Notes: generated by a model not told the origin, from the sequence alone. Shown: positions 45,094 to 54,521, numbered from the stretch's first letter. The stretch: 64,000 bases of DNA from Paenibacillus sp. S150 (GCF_019352175.1 NZ_JACBYI010000011.1:1-64000); one strand, 5' to 3'. Translations and numbers: made by a program.

Positions 45094-45120
45094 GAAACGG
45101 CCCCATATCGGGGCCGTTTC
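45089..45120 (-). terminator. Terminator of the siderophore-uptake operon
   Basis: GAAACGGCCCC (45094-45104) and GGGGCCGTTTC (45110-45120) form an 11-bp perfect stem with a 5-nt loop. On the minus strand it is followed by TATTTTTGG. It lies about 70 bp past the esterase stop. Confidence 0.9.
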
Positions 45121-45187
45121 CGTGTCTTTCTATGATTTGCGTATTCATTGCCCGGTTCTTGGCTCATAATCCATACCTGCAGAGCTT

Positions 45188-45940
45188 CTAGCCTGCATCA
45201 TGTCCCGCTCCGAACAGCCATTTCAACGCCGCCGGCAGCTGACGGCTGAAAAACACACTGTCATGGGTTCCTTGCCGGTCTGTATCGAATCTCAGCACCT
45301 GCTCGCTTAAGCCTTGCTCCTTCAGGAGTCTGTGCGCCTTCCGGGTAGACGGCACCATTTGCTTCTGCACATTGGTTTTGTACAGCCCCTCCAATTCCCC
45401 GACATACATGTAGAGCTGTGGCCCGCAGGGGGTAGCCACACGGGTCCGCATATACTCCAGCATCCCCTCATACCAGAACGAGGCGGAGAGCAGCCCGATC
45501 CGGCCAAAAATATCCGGGTACAGGTAATAAGCATACATAGAGATTAGGCCTCCGAGAGAATATCCGATCAGCCCGGTATCCGCGCGCCCGGGCAAGGTGG
45601 CATAATGCCTGTCGATATAAGGCTTGATAACCTCCACGAGCTCCTTCAGATAACCGCTCCCCCCTCCGCCGAAATCGGGCGAGCCCGGCGTGGCCGCTGC
45701 ACGCGGCCACGGGGTATATTCATGATTGCGGTCAGGAGTGGCAATGCCGACAAAAATCAGCTCCGGCAGCTCTCCGGTGATGGACAGATGCTCCAGATAA
45801 TTCGTTGTCTGCCTCATCACGCTTCCTTCATCCTGCAGATACACGACCGGGTATTTCCGGCCTTCCGTGCCATAAGAGCGCGGCAAATAGATCATCAGTC
45901 TGCGGCCCCGGACCTCTTCCCGCCTAAATGTCCCTTCCAT
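45188..45940 (-). CDS. Esterase-D/Fes-type hydrolase, likely siderophore esterase
   Basis: The protein has 250 aa with an alpha/beta-hydrolase fold of the esterase-D family. The nucleophile is Ser in GYSLGG (near residue 128), and the probable catalytic His is in DRQGTHDSVFF near the C-terminus. RSYGTEGRKYPVVYLQDEG opens the fold. No signal peptide is visible, so it is cytoplasmic. It is the last gene of a feuABC-like operon, the place held by ybbA in Bacillus subtilis. By synteny it should hydrolyse an imported ferric catecholate trilactone (bacillibactin or enterobactin type) so that iron is released. Substrate specificity is inferred, not visible. Confidence 0.85.
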   Translation of the reverse strand: MEGTFRREEVRGRRLMIYLPRSYGTEGRKYPVVYLQDEGSVMRQTTNYLEHLSITGELPELIFVGIATPDRNHEYTPWPRAAATPGSPDFGGGGSGYLKELVEVIKPYIDRHYATLPGRADTGLIGYSLGGLISMYAYYLYPDIFGRIGLLSASFWYEGMLEYMRTRVATPCGPQLYMYVGELEGLYKTNVQKQMVPSTRKAHRLLKEQGLSEQVLRFDTDRQGTHDSVFFSRQLPAALKWLFGAGHDAG

Positions 45941-45996
45941 TAATGGAGTGTCCTTTCCCGTAGCGTATTCGTGAATGCGCGGTACTGCATCGCGCC

Positions 45997-47046
45997 TTAT
46001 CTTTTTCTTGTTTTGAACAGCAGGAACAGAAAATACGGCACCCCGATAATTGAAACTACAATGCCCACGGACAGCTCTGCGGGGGCAAATACAGTTTTGC
46101 CGATAAAATCACAAACGACGACCATCAGCATTCCAATCATGCCGCACAGCGGAACAATATACTTATAGCTGTTGCCGATCAGACGTCTGGCGATATGCGG
46201 AGCGATCAAGCCCACAAAGCCAATGCTGCCGGACACCGATACACAAGCGCTGACCAGACCCACACAGCAGAACAGCAGAATTTGCCGCTCCCTTCCCGCC
46301 GCCACGCCCACTCCCTTCACGCTTACTTCATGCAGCTGGAGCAGATCCAGAACCGCTGCGCGCCGCCAGATGACCGGAGTAAGAATCACGAGCCAGGGCA
46401 GGGTCGACAGAATCTGCTTCCAGTTCGCGTTGTAGACACTTCCGGCCAGCCAGACAGCGGCCATCTCGAAGTTCTGCGGGTCCATCTTGAGCGAGACATA
46501 CAGGGTAATGGCACCGAAGCCGGAAGCCAGCGCGATACCTACCAGAATTAACTGCTGCGGCTCGAATTCACCGGCCCGCCTTGCAAAGATGAAGAGCAGA
46601 ACCACGGCGGCCAGCCCGCCAAGGAATCCGAATATCGGCATCGACAGAACCGACAGCCAGCCCGGAGCCTTGAGAGTTCCTGCGCTGAAGAACATGAACA
46701 CTACGACGAAGGCGCCCGCAGCGGCATGGATGCCGAGTATTCCCGGATCAGCCAGCGAATTGCGGGTAATGCCCTGCAGCACCGCCCCCGCAATGCCCAG
46801 GCCAAATCCGACGAGCGCCCCCAGGACAATCCGGGGCAGCCGGAATTCAAAGATAACAAGATCATAATCCGCGTTCGGATGAATCCGCAGCAGCGTACGG
46901 ACAACATCAAGAGGTGAAATATCAAATGTGCCGTTGGTCAAGCTGGCATACATGGCGCTCAGCGTCAGGACGCCAGTCAGCAAAAACAGGCTCCAGAAGG
47001 TGCTGATCTTCGCCCCCGGCGATAGCATGCGCTTATTCACGTGCAC
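45997..47046 (-). CDS. feuC: Ferric-siderophore ABC permease (FecCD family)
   Basis: The protein has about 347-349 aa. GTG 47046 overlaps the preceding permease gene by 14 bp; GTG 47040 is better spaced (8 nt) from GAGGAGG. The FecCD family is clear: about ten membrane helices and signature stretches GFGLGIAGAVLQGITRN and SGSIGFVGLIAPHIARRLIG. It forms the membrane channel with the upstream permease. No ATPase gene is in the operon, as in B. subtilis feuABC, where a shared ATPase (YusV/FpbC) works in trans. The symbol rests on synteny. Confidence 0.88.
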   Translation of the reverse strand: MHVNKRMLSPGAKISTFWSLFLLTGVLTLSAMYASLTNGTFDISPLDVVRTLLRIHPNADYDLVIFEFRLPRIVLGALVGFGLGIAGAVLQGITRNSLADPGILGIHAAAGAFVVVFMFFSAGTLKAPGWLSVLSMPIFGFLGGLAAVVLLFIFARRAGEFEPQQLILVGIALASGFGAITLYVSLKMDPQNFEMAAVWLAGSVYNANWKQILSTLPWLVILTPVIWRRAAVLDLLQLHEVSVKGVGVAAGRERQILLFCCVGLVSACVSVSGSIGFVGLIAPHIARRLIGNSYKYIVPLCGMIGMLMVVVCDFIGKTVFAPAELSVGIVVSIIGVPYFLFLLFKTRKR

Positions 47047-48043
47047 CGCCTCCTCTTGTCTTGATTAAATACAGGAAGAAGGGCACTCCGAACAGAGCAG
47101 TTACAACACCGATCGGCGTTTCGAACGGAAAGTTCATGAACCGGCTGATCAGATCGCACAGAGCCAGGAACACTGCGCCGAATACTGCGGCAAAAGGGAT
47201 GATCCTGCGGTAATCCTGCCCGACCAGATAACGGGTAATGTGCGGGATAATCAGCCCGATAAAAGCAATTTTACCGGCTATCGCCACCGAAATGCCCGTT
47301 AAAATCACTACACTGAGCATGGTCAGCCCTTTTACGGCAGTAACCTTCAATCCCAGTCCGGACGCCGTCTCATCTCCAAGAGAGAGCATGGTTACCGGAC
47401 GGGACATGAGCAGCGCAAGCACCAGTCCCGCAACGGCAAACGGAAGCGCCAGCTTGATCAAAGCCGGGTCCATCATATGCAGGCGGGCATTGTACCAGAA
47501 GCTGATATTTTGCGATACCTGAAAGTAGGTGGCAAGGGCCTGCGAGACCCCGCCGAGAAACGTCCCGATGATAGTGCCCAGTACAGCCAGTGTCAGGGGA
47601 GATGCCCCTCCGGGAAGAAGCTTGGCCGTACCGAAGACCAGAACCGCCCCCAGCGCCGAACCGGCCAGAGAAAAGAGGATCAGGGACAGGGAAGAAGCTC
47701 CGGGCAGAAATACCATGCATAAAGTAACGGCAAACACCGATCCGTCGCTGATGCCCATTATCGAAGGTGAAGCAAGATAATTCCGGGTCATTCCCTGCAT
47801 CAATGCGCCGGACACCGCCAGAAAAGCGCCGATCAGCAGTCCGCCCGCTGCACGGGGAATTCGCGAGGTGCGTATAATCAGATGATCAATATCCTCCGAA
47901 TCCGGGTGGAACAAAGCATTCCAGACCGTGTCATAGCTGATGGATTTAGTACCATAGAGCACTGACAGCACGCTGATAAATATGATGAGTACAGCTCCCG
48001 CCACCAGCAGGGAGGAGGTCTTGACTCCGGCAGTCCATTTCAT
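47033..48043 (-). CDS. feuB: Ferric-siderophore ABC permease (FecCD family)
   Basis: The protein has 336 aa. It starts 31 bp after the binding-protein gene. FecCD signatures are LLIGAFLAVSGALMQGMTRN and AGKIAFIGLIIPHITRYLVG, with about ten membrane helices. It forms a heterodimer with the next permease and receives iron-siderophore from the lipoprotein encoded just upstream. The gene order lipoprotein-permease-permease-esterase, with an AraC/PBP activator in front, reproduces the btr-feuABC-ybbA locus. Confidence 0.88.
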   Translation of the reverse strand: MKWTAGVKTSSLLVAGAVLIIFISVLSVLYGTKSISYDTVWNALFHPDSEDIDHLIIRTSRIPRAAGGLLIGAFLAVSGALMQGMTRNYLASPSIMGISDGSVFAVTLCMVFLPGASSLSLILFSLAGSALGAVLVFGTAKLLPGGASPLTLAVLGTIIGTFLGGVSQALATYFQVSQNISFWYNARLHMMDPALIKLALPFAVAGLVLALLMSRPVTMLSLGDETASGLGLKVTAVKGLTMLSVVILTGISVAIAGKIAFIGLIIPHITRYLVGQDYRRIIPFAAVFGAVFLALCDLISRFMNFPFETPIGVVTALFGVPFFLYLIKTRGGGARE

Positions 48044-48074
48044 GTCATCCCACTCTTTTTATGCAAACTTGAAT

Positions 48075-49103
48075 TTATTGGTTCAATTTCTCTACGAAGG
48101 CCTTCAGGAATTGCACCCGGCTCCACGCCGGTCCGCCCTCAGCCAAGGGATCAATCACATTTACGAAGGTTTTATCATTTTTCATCGCATTGATTTTTTG
48201 AATAATCGGGTTATTCTGCAGGTCCTCAAGCGCCGTTGCCGCTTCGGCATTCTCATCTGTGGCAAACTGCAGGAACATAACATCCGGATTCATTGCCGCA
48301 AGCTGCTCCACCGAGATCGCCTCCTGCGCCTTGGCCGCTTCAACCTCCGCCGGAACAGCCAGACCCAAGTCGTTATACAAAATCGGATTTACGAATACCG
48401 TTGCCGGGAATATGAACACCTGTCCCGCCCGGATACGCAGCGCCACTACCTTCTGATCCTTCAGCTTCTCGCCCAGCTGAGCCTTGGCGCTGTCCAGATC
48501 CGCCTGATATTTGGCAATCTCCGCCTGGGCCTGCTCCTGCTTGCCTGTCAGCTCTGCCAGAAGATTCAGGTTGTCCTCCCAGTTGCTGGCAATATGCGAG
48601 ACTTGAATGAGCGGGGCGATTTTCTTCAGTTGCTCTACCACCTCAGGCTTGAATTTTGTGGTGCCGAGAATTACATCCGGCTTCAGCTTGAGAATGGTTT
48701 CGAAGTTCGGCTCGGTCTTCTCCCCGATGGATTCGGCCTTGTCCGTAATCGCGGCGAACCGTTCCGGGAAGGCTCCGCCGAACGTAATGGCACCCACCGG
48801 ATGTACATCCAGCACCAGTGCATCCTCCATAGCTTCCATGGCCCCTGTGATTACAATCCGTTCCGCAGTTGCGGGCACCGTATATTCTTCACCCAAATAT
48901 TCGATCGTGCGTGTCGCGCTTTCCGCAGCAGAGGGGGCCGGCTCCACCGTTGCCTCAGCAGTTGCCGCCGGTGCCGCATTGGCCGCAGCCCCGCTGTTCG
49001 CCGCATTGTCCGCAGTCTGATTATTGCCGCTGTTTCCTCCGCACGCCGTAAGCATCAATACAAACAAGGCTAGAAGTCCTGCCATCCAAAATGACCTTTT
49101 CAT
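48075..49103 (-). CDS. feuA: Ferric-siderophore-binding lipoprotein
   Basis: The protein has 342 aa when started at ATG 49103; a ten-residue in-frame extension exists upstream. The signal peptide ends in the lipobox LMLTAC (Cys21). A low-complexity Ala/Asn linker follows, then a class III (BtuF/FhuD-like) binding fold: RIVITGAMEAMEDALVLDVH, then ILKLKPDVILGTTKF. It captures ferric catecholate siderophores at the outer face of the membrane. The gene has a Fur box and a -10 hexamer directly upstream and a Btr-type activator gene behind it. The siderophore itself is not made in this window. Confidence 0.9.
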   Translation of the reverse strand: MKRSFWMAGLLALFVLMLTACGGNSGNNQTADNAANSGAAANAAPAATAEATVEPAPSAAESATRTIEYLGEEYTVPATAERIVITGAMEAMEDALVLDVHPVGAITFGGAFPERFAAITDKAESIGEKTEPNFETILKLKPDVILGTTKFKPEVVEQLKKIAPLIQVSHIASNWEDNLNLLAELTGKQEQAQAEIAKYQADLDSAKAQLGEKLKDQKVVALRIRAGQVFIFPATVFVNPILYNDLGLAVPAEVEAAKAQEAISVEQLAAMNPDVMFLQFATDENAEAATALEDLQNNPIIQKINAMKNDKTFVNVIDPLAEGGPAWSRVQFLKAFVEKLNQ

Positions 49104-49135
49104 CTTTCTGTAAATCCCCTTTCGTCGTATCAAAT

Positions 49136-49162
49136 GATAATGATTCTCATTTTCGATTATAA
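49136..49162 (-). promoter_or_regulatory. Fur box and -10 region of the feu operon
   Basis: TGATAATGATTCTCA (from 49136) matches 13 of the 14 fixed positions of the Bacillus Fur 7-1-7 consensus TGATAATnATTATCA. A TATAAT on the minus strand (49157-49162) lies just beyond. Iron-replete Fur should block transcription here. Confidence 0.88.
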
Positions 49163-49200
49163 CGAAGGGAGCATAATTTCACCATGGACAAATGACCGAA

Positions 49201-50850
49201 CTACGATGGACGATTAACCGGGAACAGCTGAAGCGTCTGCCGCAGCATCCGCAGCTGGGCGTAGGCGGAATCTTCACGCCAGGGATCTGAATTCAGCAAA
49301 TGCACATGATGCCGCTGCACGGCAGGAAGCTTCAGCCACTGCGGGTCATTCTGCAATCTGCCCCACTCGCCCAGCGTGTCACTGTCCCGGCGGATCAGCA
49401 TCAGCAGATGGTCTGCCGGGACAGCTGCAAGCTCTGCCGGAGTCACGGGCACATTATACAGCTCCGTTCCGCTCTCATAGGCTGGCCGCAGCTCCAGCTC
49501 GCGGTAGAGCATGTTCGCCATCCCGCGGTTGCAGTGCAGATACAGCCTGCTTCCCAGCATGCGGATGACCACCACCGGCTCACCGCCCAGCTGTCTATGC
49601 AGCTGTTCCTTGGCACTGCTTACCTCCCAGTCATACGCAGCCAGCCACTGCTCCGCCTGCCAGCTCTCGCCTAGATACCGGGCCAGCTGCAGCAGCTGCC
49701 CGCGCCAATCCTCGCTTTCGGCTGGCTGGTAATAGACAGGAGCAATAAGCTCCAGCTCACGCCTTTCCTCCGTGTGAAGCTCCCCGGCGGCAAGAATCAG
49801 ATCGGCGGGGGTCTGCCGCAGCAGCTCCAGATTGGCTTGCCAATCGCGGTTGCTGCGGTACGCGCTGATATGCACGGGAATATCGGCCCGGTAGTTCCGG
49901 TAGTAATACTCCGTCCACTTCGGATGCAGCGCCGCCGCATAGGGCGTAATATTCAGCGGCAGCAGCTGCCCCAGCAGCGCAGGCGTGTAGGCGGCAAGCT
50001 TGCGGCGGCGGCTCTTCATATACACGGCCGGCGGCACACCGATCATTTTCTTGAATTTGCGGCTGAAATAGAATTCGTCCGCATAGCCCACCTGATGAGC
50101 GACATCGCGCAGCCGGACTCCGCTCTCCGCCATCATGCGCTTGGCCTGCTGCAGCCGCAGCTCGGCGGCGTACTCCAGCGCGCTTTTGCCATACTTTTTC
50201 TTATAAAGGTCTATGAAGTATTTCGGGCTGAACTCTGCGGCCTGGGCGAGCTGCTCTACCGTCAACGGATCGGTGTAATGCGCTTCTATGTATTGTTTGG
50301 CGTGCTCCAGGGCTGAATTAGCGTCCTTGGGACGTTGTCCGCTGTGTTGTTGAAGCTGATACAGCAGCTCCTGGAAATCGATTTGTGCGCGGAAGCTTAG
50401 GGGCTGGAGACTGGCGTGGTCCATGCGGAATACTTCATTATTAATAGAAAGAACAGGCTTCATGTCGGGCAATGCATGAATCTCCTGCTCCGGGAACAGC
50501 GGCGAATCTTTGACCGCAATGACGCTGGTTTCTGCCGCCTCCCCGTGATCATACACATCGAAATAATAGATATACAGCTCCACGCCGTGAACCGGCTGGC
50601 CGGTTCCAAAAGTCTGGTCGGGCCGGCAAAGCACTGCTGAGGCTGCCGTCATTTCAAACTGCTTCTGATCGACCATCAGCTGAACAGCTCCACTGGTCAC
50701 AACAATGAGCGCATAGGAGAAGACAAGCTGCTGGGGCAGCTGCACTTCCCCGTTGTCTTTTACCGCCTGAACCGACAAGAGACGGAAGGAGAGCCTGTCC
50801 CAGCCCGAAAGAAGCCCGGTGCCCTTGGCCGGAGTTGCGTTTTTTTTCAT
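49201..50850 (-). CDS. btr: Btr-type AraC activator with periplasmic-binding domain
   Basis: The protein has 549 aa. The start is ATG 50850 with GGGGG about 10 nt upstream; the frame continues upstream without a site. An N-terminal cupin-like sensor is followed by two AraC helix-turn-helix units (LTVEQLAQAAEFSPKYFIDL, then VRLRDVAHQVGYADEFYFSR). A C-terminal FeuA-like binding domain (VHISAYRSNRDWQANLELLR, then RMLGSRLYLHCNRGMANML) follows. This fusion is the hallmark of Btr, which binds ferric bacillibactin or a relative in the cytoplasm and activates feuABC. It lies directly upstream of feuA in the same direction, as in B. subtilis. Its own promoter carries a Fur box between -35 and -10. Confidence 0.92.
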   Translation of the reverse strand: MKKNATPAKGTGLLSGWDRLSFRLLSVQAVKDNGEVQLPQQLVFSYALIVVTSGAVQLMVDQKQFEMTAASAVLCRPDQTFGTGQPVHGVELYIYYFDVYDHGEAAETSVIAVKDSPLFPEQEIHALPDMKPVLSINNEVFRMDHASLQPLSFRAQIDFQELLYQLQQHSGQRPKDANSALEHAKQYIEAHYTDPLTVEQLAQAAEFSPKYFIDLYKKKYGKSALEYAAELRLQQAKRMMAESGVRLRDVAHQVGYADEFYFSRKFKKMIGVPPAVYMKSRRRKLAAYTPALLGQLLPLNITPYAAALHPKWTEYYYRNYRADIPVHISAYRSNRDWQANLELLRQTPADLILAAGELHTEERRELELIAPVYYQPAESEDWRGQLLQLARYLGESWQAEQWLAAYDWEVSSAKEQLHRQLGGEPVVVIRMLGSRLYLHCNRGMANMLYRELELRPAYESGTELYNVPVTPAELAAVPADHLLMLIRRDSDTLGEWGRLQNDPQWLKLPAVQRHHVHLLNSDPWREDSAYAQLRMLRQTLQLFPVNRPS

Positions 50851-50890
50851 AGCTGACCATCCCCCATGTTGAGCTTTATATACTAAGTTA

Positions 50891-50919
50891 AGTATATTGA
50901 TAACCATTCTCAATGGCAA
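50891..50919 (-). promoter_or_regulatory. btr promoter with embedded Fur box
   Basis: On the minus strand TTGCCA (-35, 50914-50919) and TATACT (-10, 50891-50896) are 17 bp apart. The spacer and its edges contain TGAGAATGGTTATCA, which matches 12 of 14 fixed Fur positions. This fixes iron repression of the activator as well as of its target. Confidence 0.85.
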
Positions 50920-50989
50920 TGACAGAACGAGTACTTTTTGTAAATACAAACACAAATAAGGCCATTCCCTGCCGCTGCCGACAAACACT

Positions 50990-51181
50990 TTAAATTTGAA
51001 AATCCATCTCCCTGCCGTCCGTCTCCCCGCTCATTGTGCAATCGTCAAGAATCAGCCGGCAGTTAACAGCATTCCGGCCTTGAACCTTGCCTCCGGTAAG
51101 ATAGTGCGGATACATCCAGCTGCTGGCCGCGCGGAATCTGAGCGGTTCATACGCTGTCACCGCAAATCCGCCCTCAGACAT
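50990..51181 (-). CDS. Possible coupled small protein after the AraC gene
   Basis: A 63-aa frame starts at ATG 51181, overlapping the AraC stop codon by 8 bp, with AAAGGGGCGGAG just upstream. Its composition looks protein-like (SWMYPHYLTGGKVQG, then LILDDCTMSGETDG), but I do not recognise it. It has no signal peptide or helix. It could be a coupled small protein, a remnant of a larger gene or chance. Confidence 0.3.
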   Translation of the reverse strand: MSEGGFAVTAYEPLRFRAASSWMYPHYLTGGKVQGRNAVNCRLILDDCTMSGETDGREMDFQI

Positions 51182-52019
51182 GGGCTCCGCCCCTTTCGCA
51201 CAAACCGCTCCGCAGCGCCGACGGCGGCTGCCCGCTGCGCCGCTTATAGCTTTTGCTGAAATGAAACTCGTCACTGTAGCCGCAGGCCGCGGCAATCTCC
51301 TTCATCGTCAGGCTGGTATACAGCAGCTGCTTCTTCGCGTGCTCATGGCGGATATCACTTAAATAGGCTTTGGGACTCTTCTGCAGATACTGGTGAAAAA
51401 GACTGCGCAAATACGAGGAAGAGACGCCGAACCGTTCCGCTGTTTCACGGATCAGCAGAGGCTCGCTGTAGCTGCGCTCCAGATGATCCTTGGCCTGCAG
51501 AAAAATGTCATACCCCAGTCCTTTATCCGCTCTTGCGGAGGCCTCGGTTTGAAGCATTTTATACATGATCTGATAGAGCAGTGATTTGGTTATCAGCTCG
51601 CTCTCCACCTGTCCCGGCACCCAGTCCGAGGTTATCTGCTTAAAAAGACGGGCGAGCGCACCGGCGGGCTCTCCTTCCGGCTTCAGCATGAACCTCAGCG
51701 GCAGTGCGCCCAGCGGCTTCAGTCCGCCCTCATTCCCCGGGGAAGGGGACAGCGTGAACAGAGACAGGAGCACCATTGCAATCCGCAGCGGGTAGCCGCC
51801 ATGCGATTCCATCTCCATAGCCAGCCCGGGCCGCAAGTAGAACAGCATTCCCGCTTCTGCCGGAAATTCGCCATCCGTACGGAAGGTTCCCTTCCCCTCC
51901 TGAATCCAATAAAAGCTGTGCACATGCACATTCTGACGGATATCCTTCCAGCGGGGAAGGGTGACTTTATCGTGAATCCAGTGAATATCAATGGCAAGAT
52001 TGTGCAGAGTCTCTTCCAT
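51174..52019 (-). CDS. AraC-family transcriptional regulator
   Basis: The protein has 281 aa. The start is ATG 52019, 6 nt after AAGGAG. The N-terminal half is a cupin-like ligand domain (FYWIQEGKGTFRTDGEFPAE, then GMLFYLRPG). The C-terminal 100 residues hold two HTH units (LLIRETAERFGVSSSYLRSL, then LTMKEIAAACGYSDEFHFSK). The domain order is that of sugar-responsive AraC proteins (RhaS/XylS class). It is divergent from the acetyltransferase-fusion gene across about 218 bp and probably controls it. The effector is unknown. Confidence 0.9.
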   Translation of the reverse strand: MEETLHNLAIDIHWIHDKVTLPRWKDIRQNVHVHSFYWIQEGKGTFRTDGEFPAEAGMLFYLRPGLAMEMESHGGYPLRIAMVLLSLFTLSPSPGNEGGLKPLGALPLRFMLKPEGEPAGALARLFKQITSDWVPGQVESELITKSLLYQIMYKMLQTEASARADKGLGYDIFLQAKDHLERSYSEPLLIRETAERFGVSSSYLRSLFHQYLQKSPKAYLSDIRHEHAKKQLLYTSLTMKEIAAACGYSDEFHFSKSYKRRSGQPPSALRSGLCERGGAHV

Positions 52020-52237
52020 GGCAAGCTCCTTCTGCTGCTGGATGCATAATTCCCTGTGCAGTATTCATATTGGTTTCAGCATAGAATGCTGAAGCGTTTT
52101 TGACAAGGGATTCGCGTTCATAATGCCATGTTTATTTCCCCGGCAGGCTGCTAAACTGAGAGCGGCAAATGGAAACAAGGATAATCAGCTTGAAGCTTGT
52201 AAAGCCAAGCAGTAAAGCGACGAAGGAGAGAGTTTAT

Positions 52238-54133
52238 ATGCCGGAGATGTATTATGCCAGAAGGCGGGCCCTCGATTATACACCCTGGATCGAAAAAAAC
52301 GCCCAGGAACGGCAGGAGCAGTCAGCCTATCAGCAGCAATTGGCCGCAGAATATGCGTGTACGTTTGGCGGGGAGTGCTTTGTGTCCCCGGAGGCTGTGA
52401 TTCTGCCGGATGAGCTGCACATGGGGGATCGCAGCTATGTCGCAGGAGCAGCCATTATCCGCTGTGCCCGCGTGGTTATGGGCAGCGACTGCTCCATCAA
52501 CAGCTACAGTGTGTTGTCCGGAAATATCACCATGGGCAACGGGGTCCGCATTGCTTCGCATGCCAGCATTTACGGCTTCAACCACGGCTATGAATCGGCG
52601 GAGCAGCCTATCTTCCGGCAGCCGGTGAGCAGCAAGGGAATTCAGATCGGCGATGATGTATGGATCGGCGCTAACGCCGTCATTCTGGACGGCGTGCACA
52701 TCGGCTCACACAGCATTATCGGCGCCGGCTCCGTTGTCACCAGGGATGTTGCCCCATACAGCATCATGGGCGGCAATCCGGCAAGGCTCATCCGCAGCAG
52801 ACGGCCGGGAGAGCCGGCGGCCCGGCAGGAGGCTGAGGAATGGGCCGGCTTGTCCGGGCTGAGGGAGGGCGCGGCAAGCCCCCCTGCGAGCATCCCGTTC
52901 GCTGATGGAACAATGGCGGGCCAGGCTGCCCATGCGGGATCAGAGACGGAAATAGACGGGGTACTGGCAGCTGGGGATCGGCTAAGGGCAGACGGAACCC
53001 GGACACAAGCGGATGCGCTGGGTCAAGCGGAAAGGGACGGCCTGACGCATGGCGGCGGGAAGATGAATACATTGGCGCAGCGGTTGGAAGCTTTCGGGGC
53101 AGATGCAAGGAGTCAGTTGGATTCGCTGCTGAAGCATTATTCCTGTTCAGCAGAAGAAGAAGACTGTTTCCTGGACCGCCCCGGAGCGGGACGCACAGTC
53201 AGAGCCTACTGCGATGCGGTCGAAATCGCAGCGATGTTCGGCGGCCTGCCGCCAGGGTGGACGCGTGAGCAGCTGATCGGCAGGCTCCGGGGCTTTCAGG
53301 ACATTCATACCGGCCTGCTGCCCGATCCATGGTCACCGCCCGATCCTGAAGAGTACCGGCCCGAGCTGCTGAGCGACCACCTGGCCCGGTACCATCTGCT
53401 GGCGGTTGGCTATGCGCTGGAGACACTGGGTTCTTCGCTGCTCCAGCCCGTCCATGTTATTGAGAACATGAGTACTGTGACGCTGTACCGGCAATTGGCT
53501 GCCCTGCCCTGGACCGATAATGCCTGGGGCTGCGGCGACTGGATCGATTGCTATGCTACCGGACTGTATCTTAACCTCCGGCATTTCGGGTCCCGCAAGC
53601 GGCCTGACGACTTGTTCGGCTGGCTCACCACGCACTGCTGTGCAGAATCCGGCCTGTGGGGAAGACCGTCTTCCGGTGAAGGCTGGCTTCAGCCGGTCAA
53701 CGGCTTTTACCGGCTGACCCGTGCAACCTATGCCCAGTTCGGCCTCCCTCTGCCTTATCCGCAGCAGACCATTGACACCGTGCTGGCGCACAGCCGTGAC
53801 CGCAGATTTTTCCGGCCGGACCTGCTGAATGCCTGCAATGTGCTGGATGTAGCCCACCCGCTCTGGCTCTGCGTCAGGCAGGCCGGCTACCGCCAAACGG
53901 AAATTAAGGCGTGGGCGGAAGATATGCTTGGCGAAGCGGTGAGCTCCTGGGTTCCGGGACGCGGCTTCGCTTTTGTATTATCTCAACCGCAGGCTACAGG
54001 TCTGCAGGGGACGGAAATGTGGCTGAGCATCGTCTATCTGCTGGCTGATATTTGCGGATTAAGCCGGCAGTTGGGCTACAGCCCCAAAGGCGTGCACCGC
54101 ACGGAGCCCGCCTTTTCGCTGGATAAGGGATGA
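52238..54133 (+). CDS. Hexapeptide acetyltransferase fused to an unknown C-terminal domain
   Basis: The protein has 631 aa. The start is ATG 52238, 7 nt after AAGGAG. Residues 30-190 form a left-handed beta-helix O-acetyltransferase of the maltose/galactoside type ([18 protein letters not shown], then [20 protein letters not shown], then [20 protein letters not shown]). Residues 190-290 are a low-complexity Ala/Gly/Glu linker. Residues 300-631 form a separate helical domain ([56 protein letters not shown]) that resembles an alpha/alpha-toroid of glycoside-hydrolase or terpene-cyclase type; the family is not certain. The fusion suggests acetylation of a carbohydrate bound or cut by the second domain. 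There is no signal peptide, so it acts in the cytoplasm. An AraC regulator is divergent. Confidence 0.78.
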   Translation: MPEMYYARRRALDYTPWIEKNAQERQEQSAYQQQLAAEYACTFGGECFVSPEAVILPDELHMGDRSYVAGAAIIRCARVVMGSDCSINSYSVLSGNITMGNGVRIASHASIYGFNHGYESAEQPIFRQPVSSKGIQIGDDVWIGANAVILDGVHIGSHSIIGAGSVVTRDVAPYSIMGGNPARLIRSRRPGEPAARQEAEEWAGLSGLREGAASPPASIPFADGTMAGQAAHAGSETEIDGVLAAGDRLRADGTRTQADALGQAERDGLTHGGGKMNTLAQRLEAFGADARSQLDSLLKHYSCSAEEEDCFLDRPGAGRTVRAYCDAVEIAAMFGGLPPGWTREQLIGRLRGFQDIHTGLLPDPWSPPDPEEYRPELLSDHLARYHLLAVGYALETLGSSLLQPVHVIENMSTVTLYRQLAALPWTDNAWGCGDWIDCYATGLYLNLRHFGSRKRPDDLFGWLTTHCCAESGLWGRPSSGEGWLQPVNGFYRLTRATYAQFGLPLPYPQQTIDTVLAHSRDRRFFRPDLLNACNVLDVAHPLWLCVRQAGYRQTEIKAWAEDMLGEAVSSWVPGRGFAFVLSQPQATGLQGTEMWLSIVYLLADICGLSRQLGYSPKGVHRTEPAFSLDKG

Positions 54134-54243
54134 TGCGGGCTGTGGCTGTCGGCTGGGGCTGCGAGGTGTGTGTCGGCTGGGTCTGGGGCTGGCCTGCTGC
54201 AGGCTAGCAAACTTTTTCAAACCCAAGCTCCCGAGGTAGCTTA

Positions 54244-54430
54244 CAGCGGGAATTTTTACACTTAAAACGAATAGATCCCTTAAATCCCAGTTGCTAGTTG
54301 TATTTTCTACACTTAATTCCGGTGAATTCTGCCTATTGCGGATTCCAGGGGGCAATTAGTTTCACTTTTTACACTTAAAACTCGCAGAATCGCCGAATTC
54401 CTCTGATTAGTGTTACTTTTTACACTTAGG
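54244..54430. repeat. Four-motif dyad element, copy B
   Basis: Motifs begin at about 54244, 54292, 54353 and 54405 (steps 48, 61 and 52). Typical cores are TTTTTACACTTAAA and TTAGTGTTACTTTTTACACT. The spacers are unlike those of the other copies. The element fills the gap between the acetyltransferase fusion and the small Sm-like gene. Confidence 0.72.
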
Positions 54431-54482
54431 TCTGGTTGAGCAGCCATTTGAAGCACCCGCACATGAACCGGCATCAGCCCAA

Positions 54483-54521
54483 ACAGCCTCCACTTCCCCA
54501 TGGGGGAAATGAAGGCTGTTG
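54483..54521 (-). terminator. Hairpin ending the clpP/Sm-like transcript
   Basis: AACAGCCT and AGGCTGTT, plus inner CTTCCCC and GGGGAAA arms, form a stem of about 17 bp with mismatches. It lies about 70 bp past the stop of the 68-aa gene. The T-run on the minus strand is short (TTTGGG). Confidence 0.6.
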
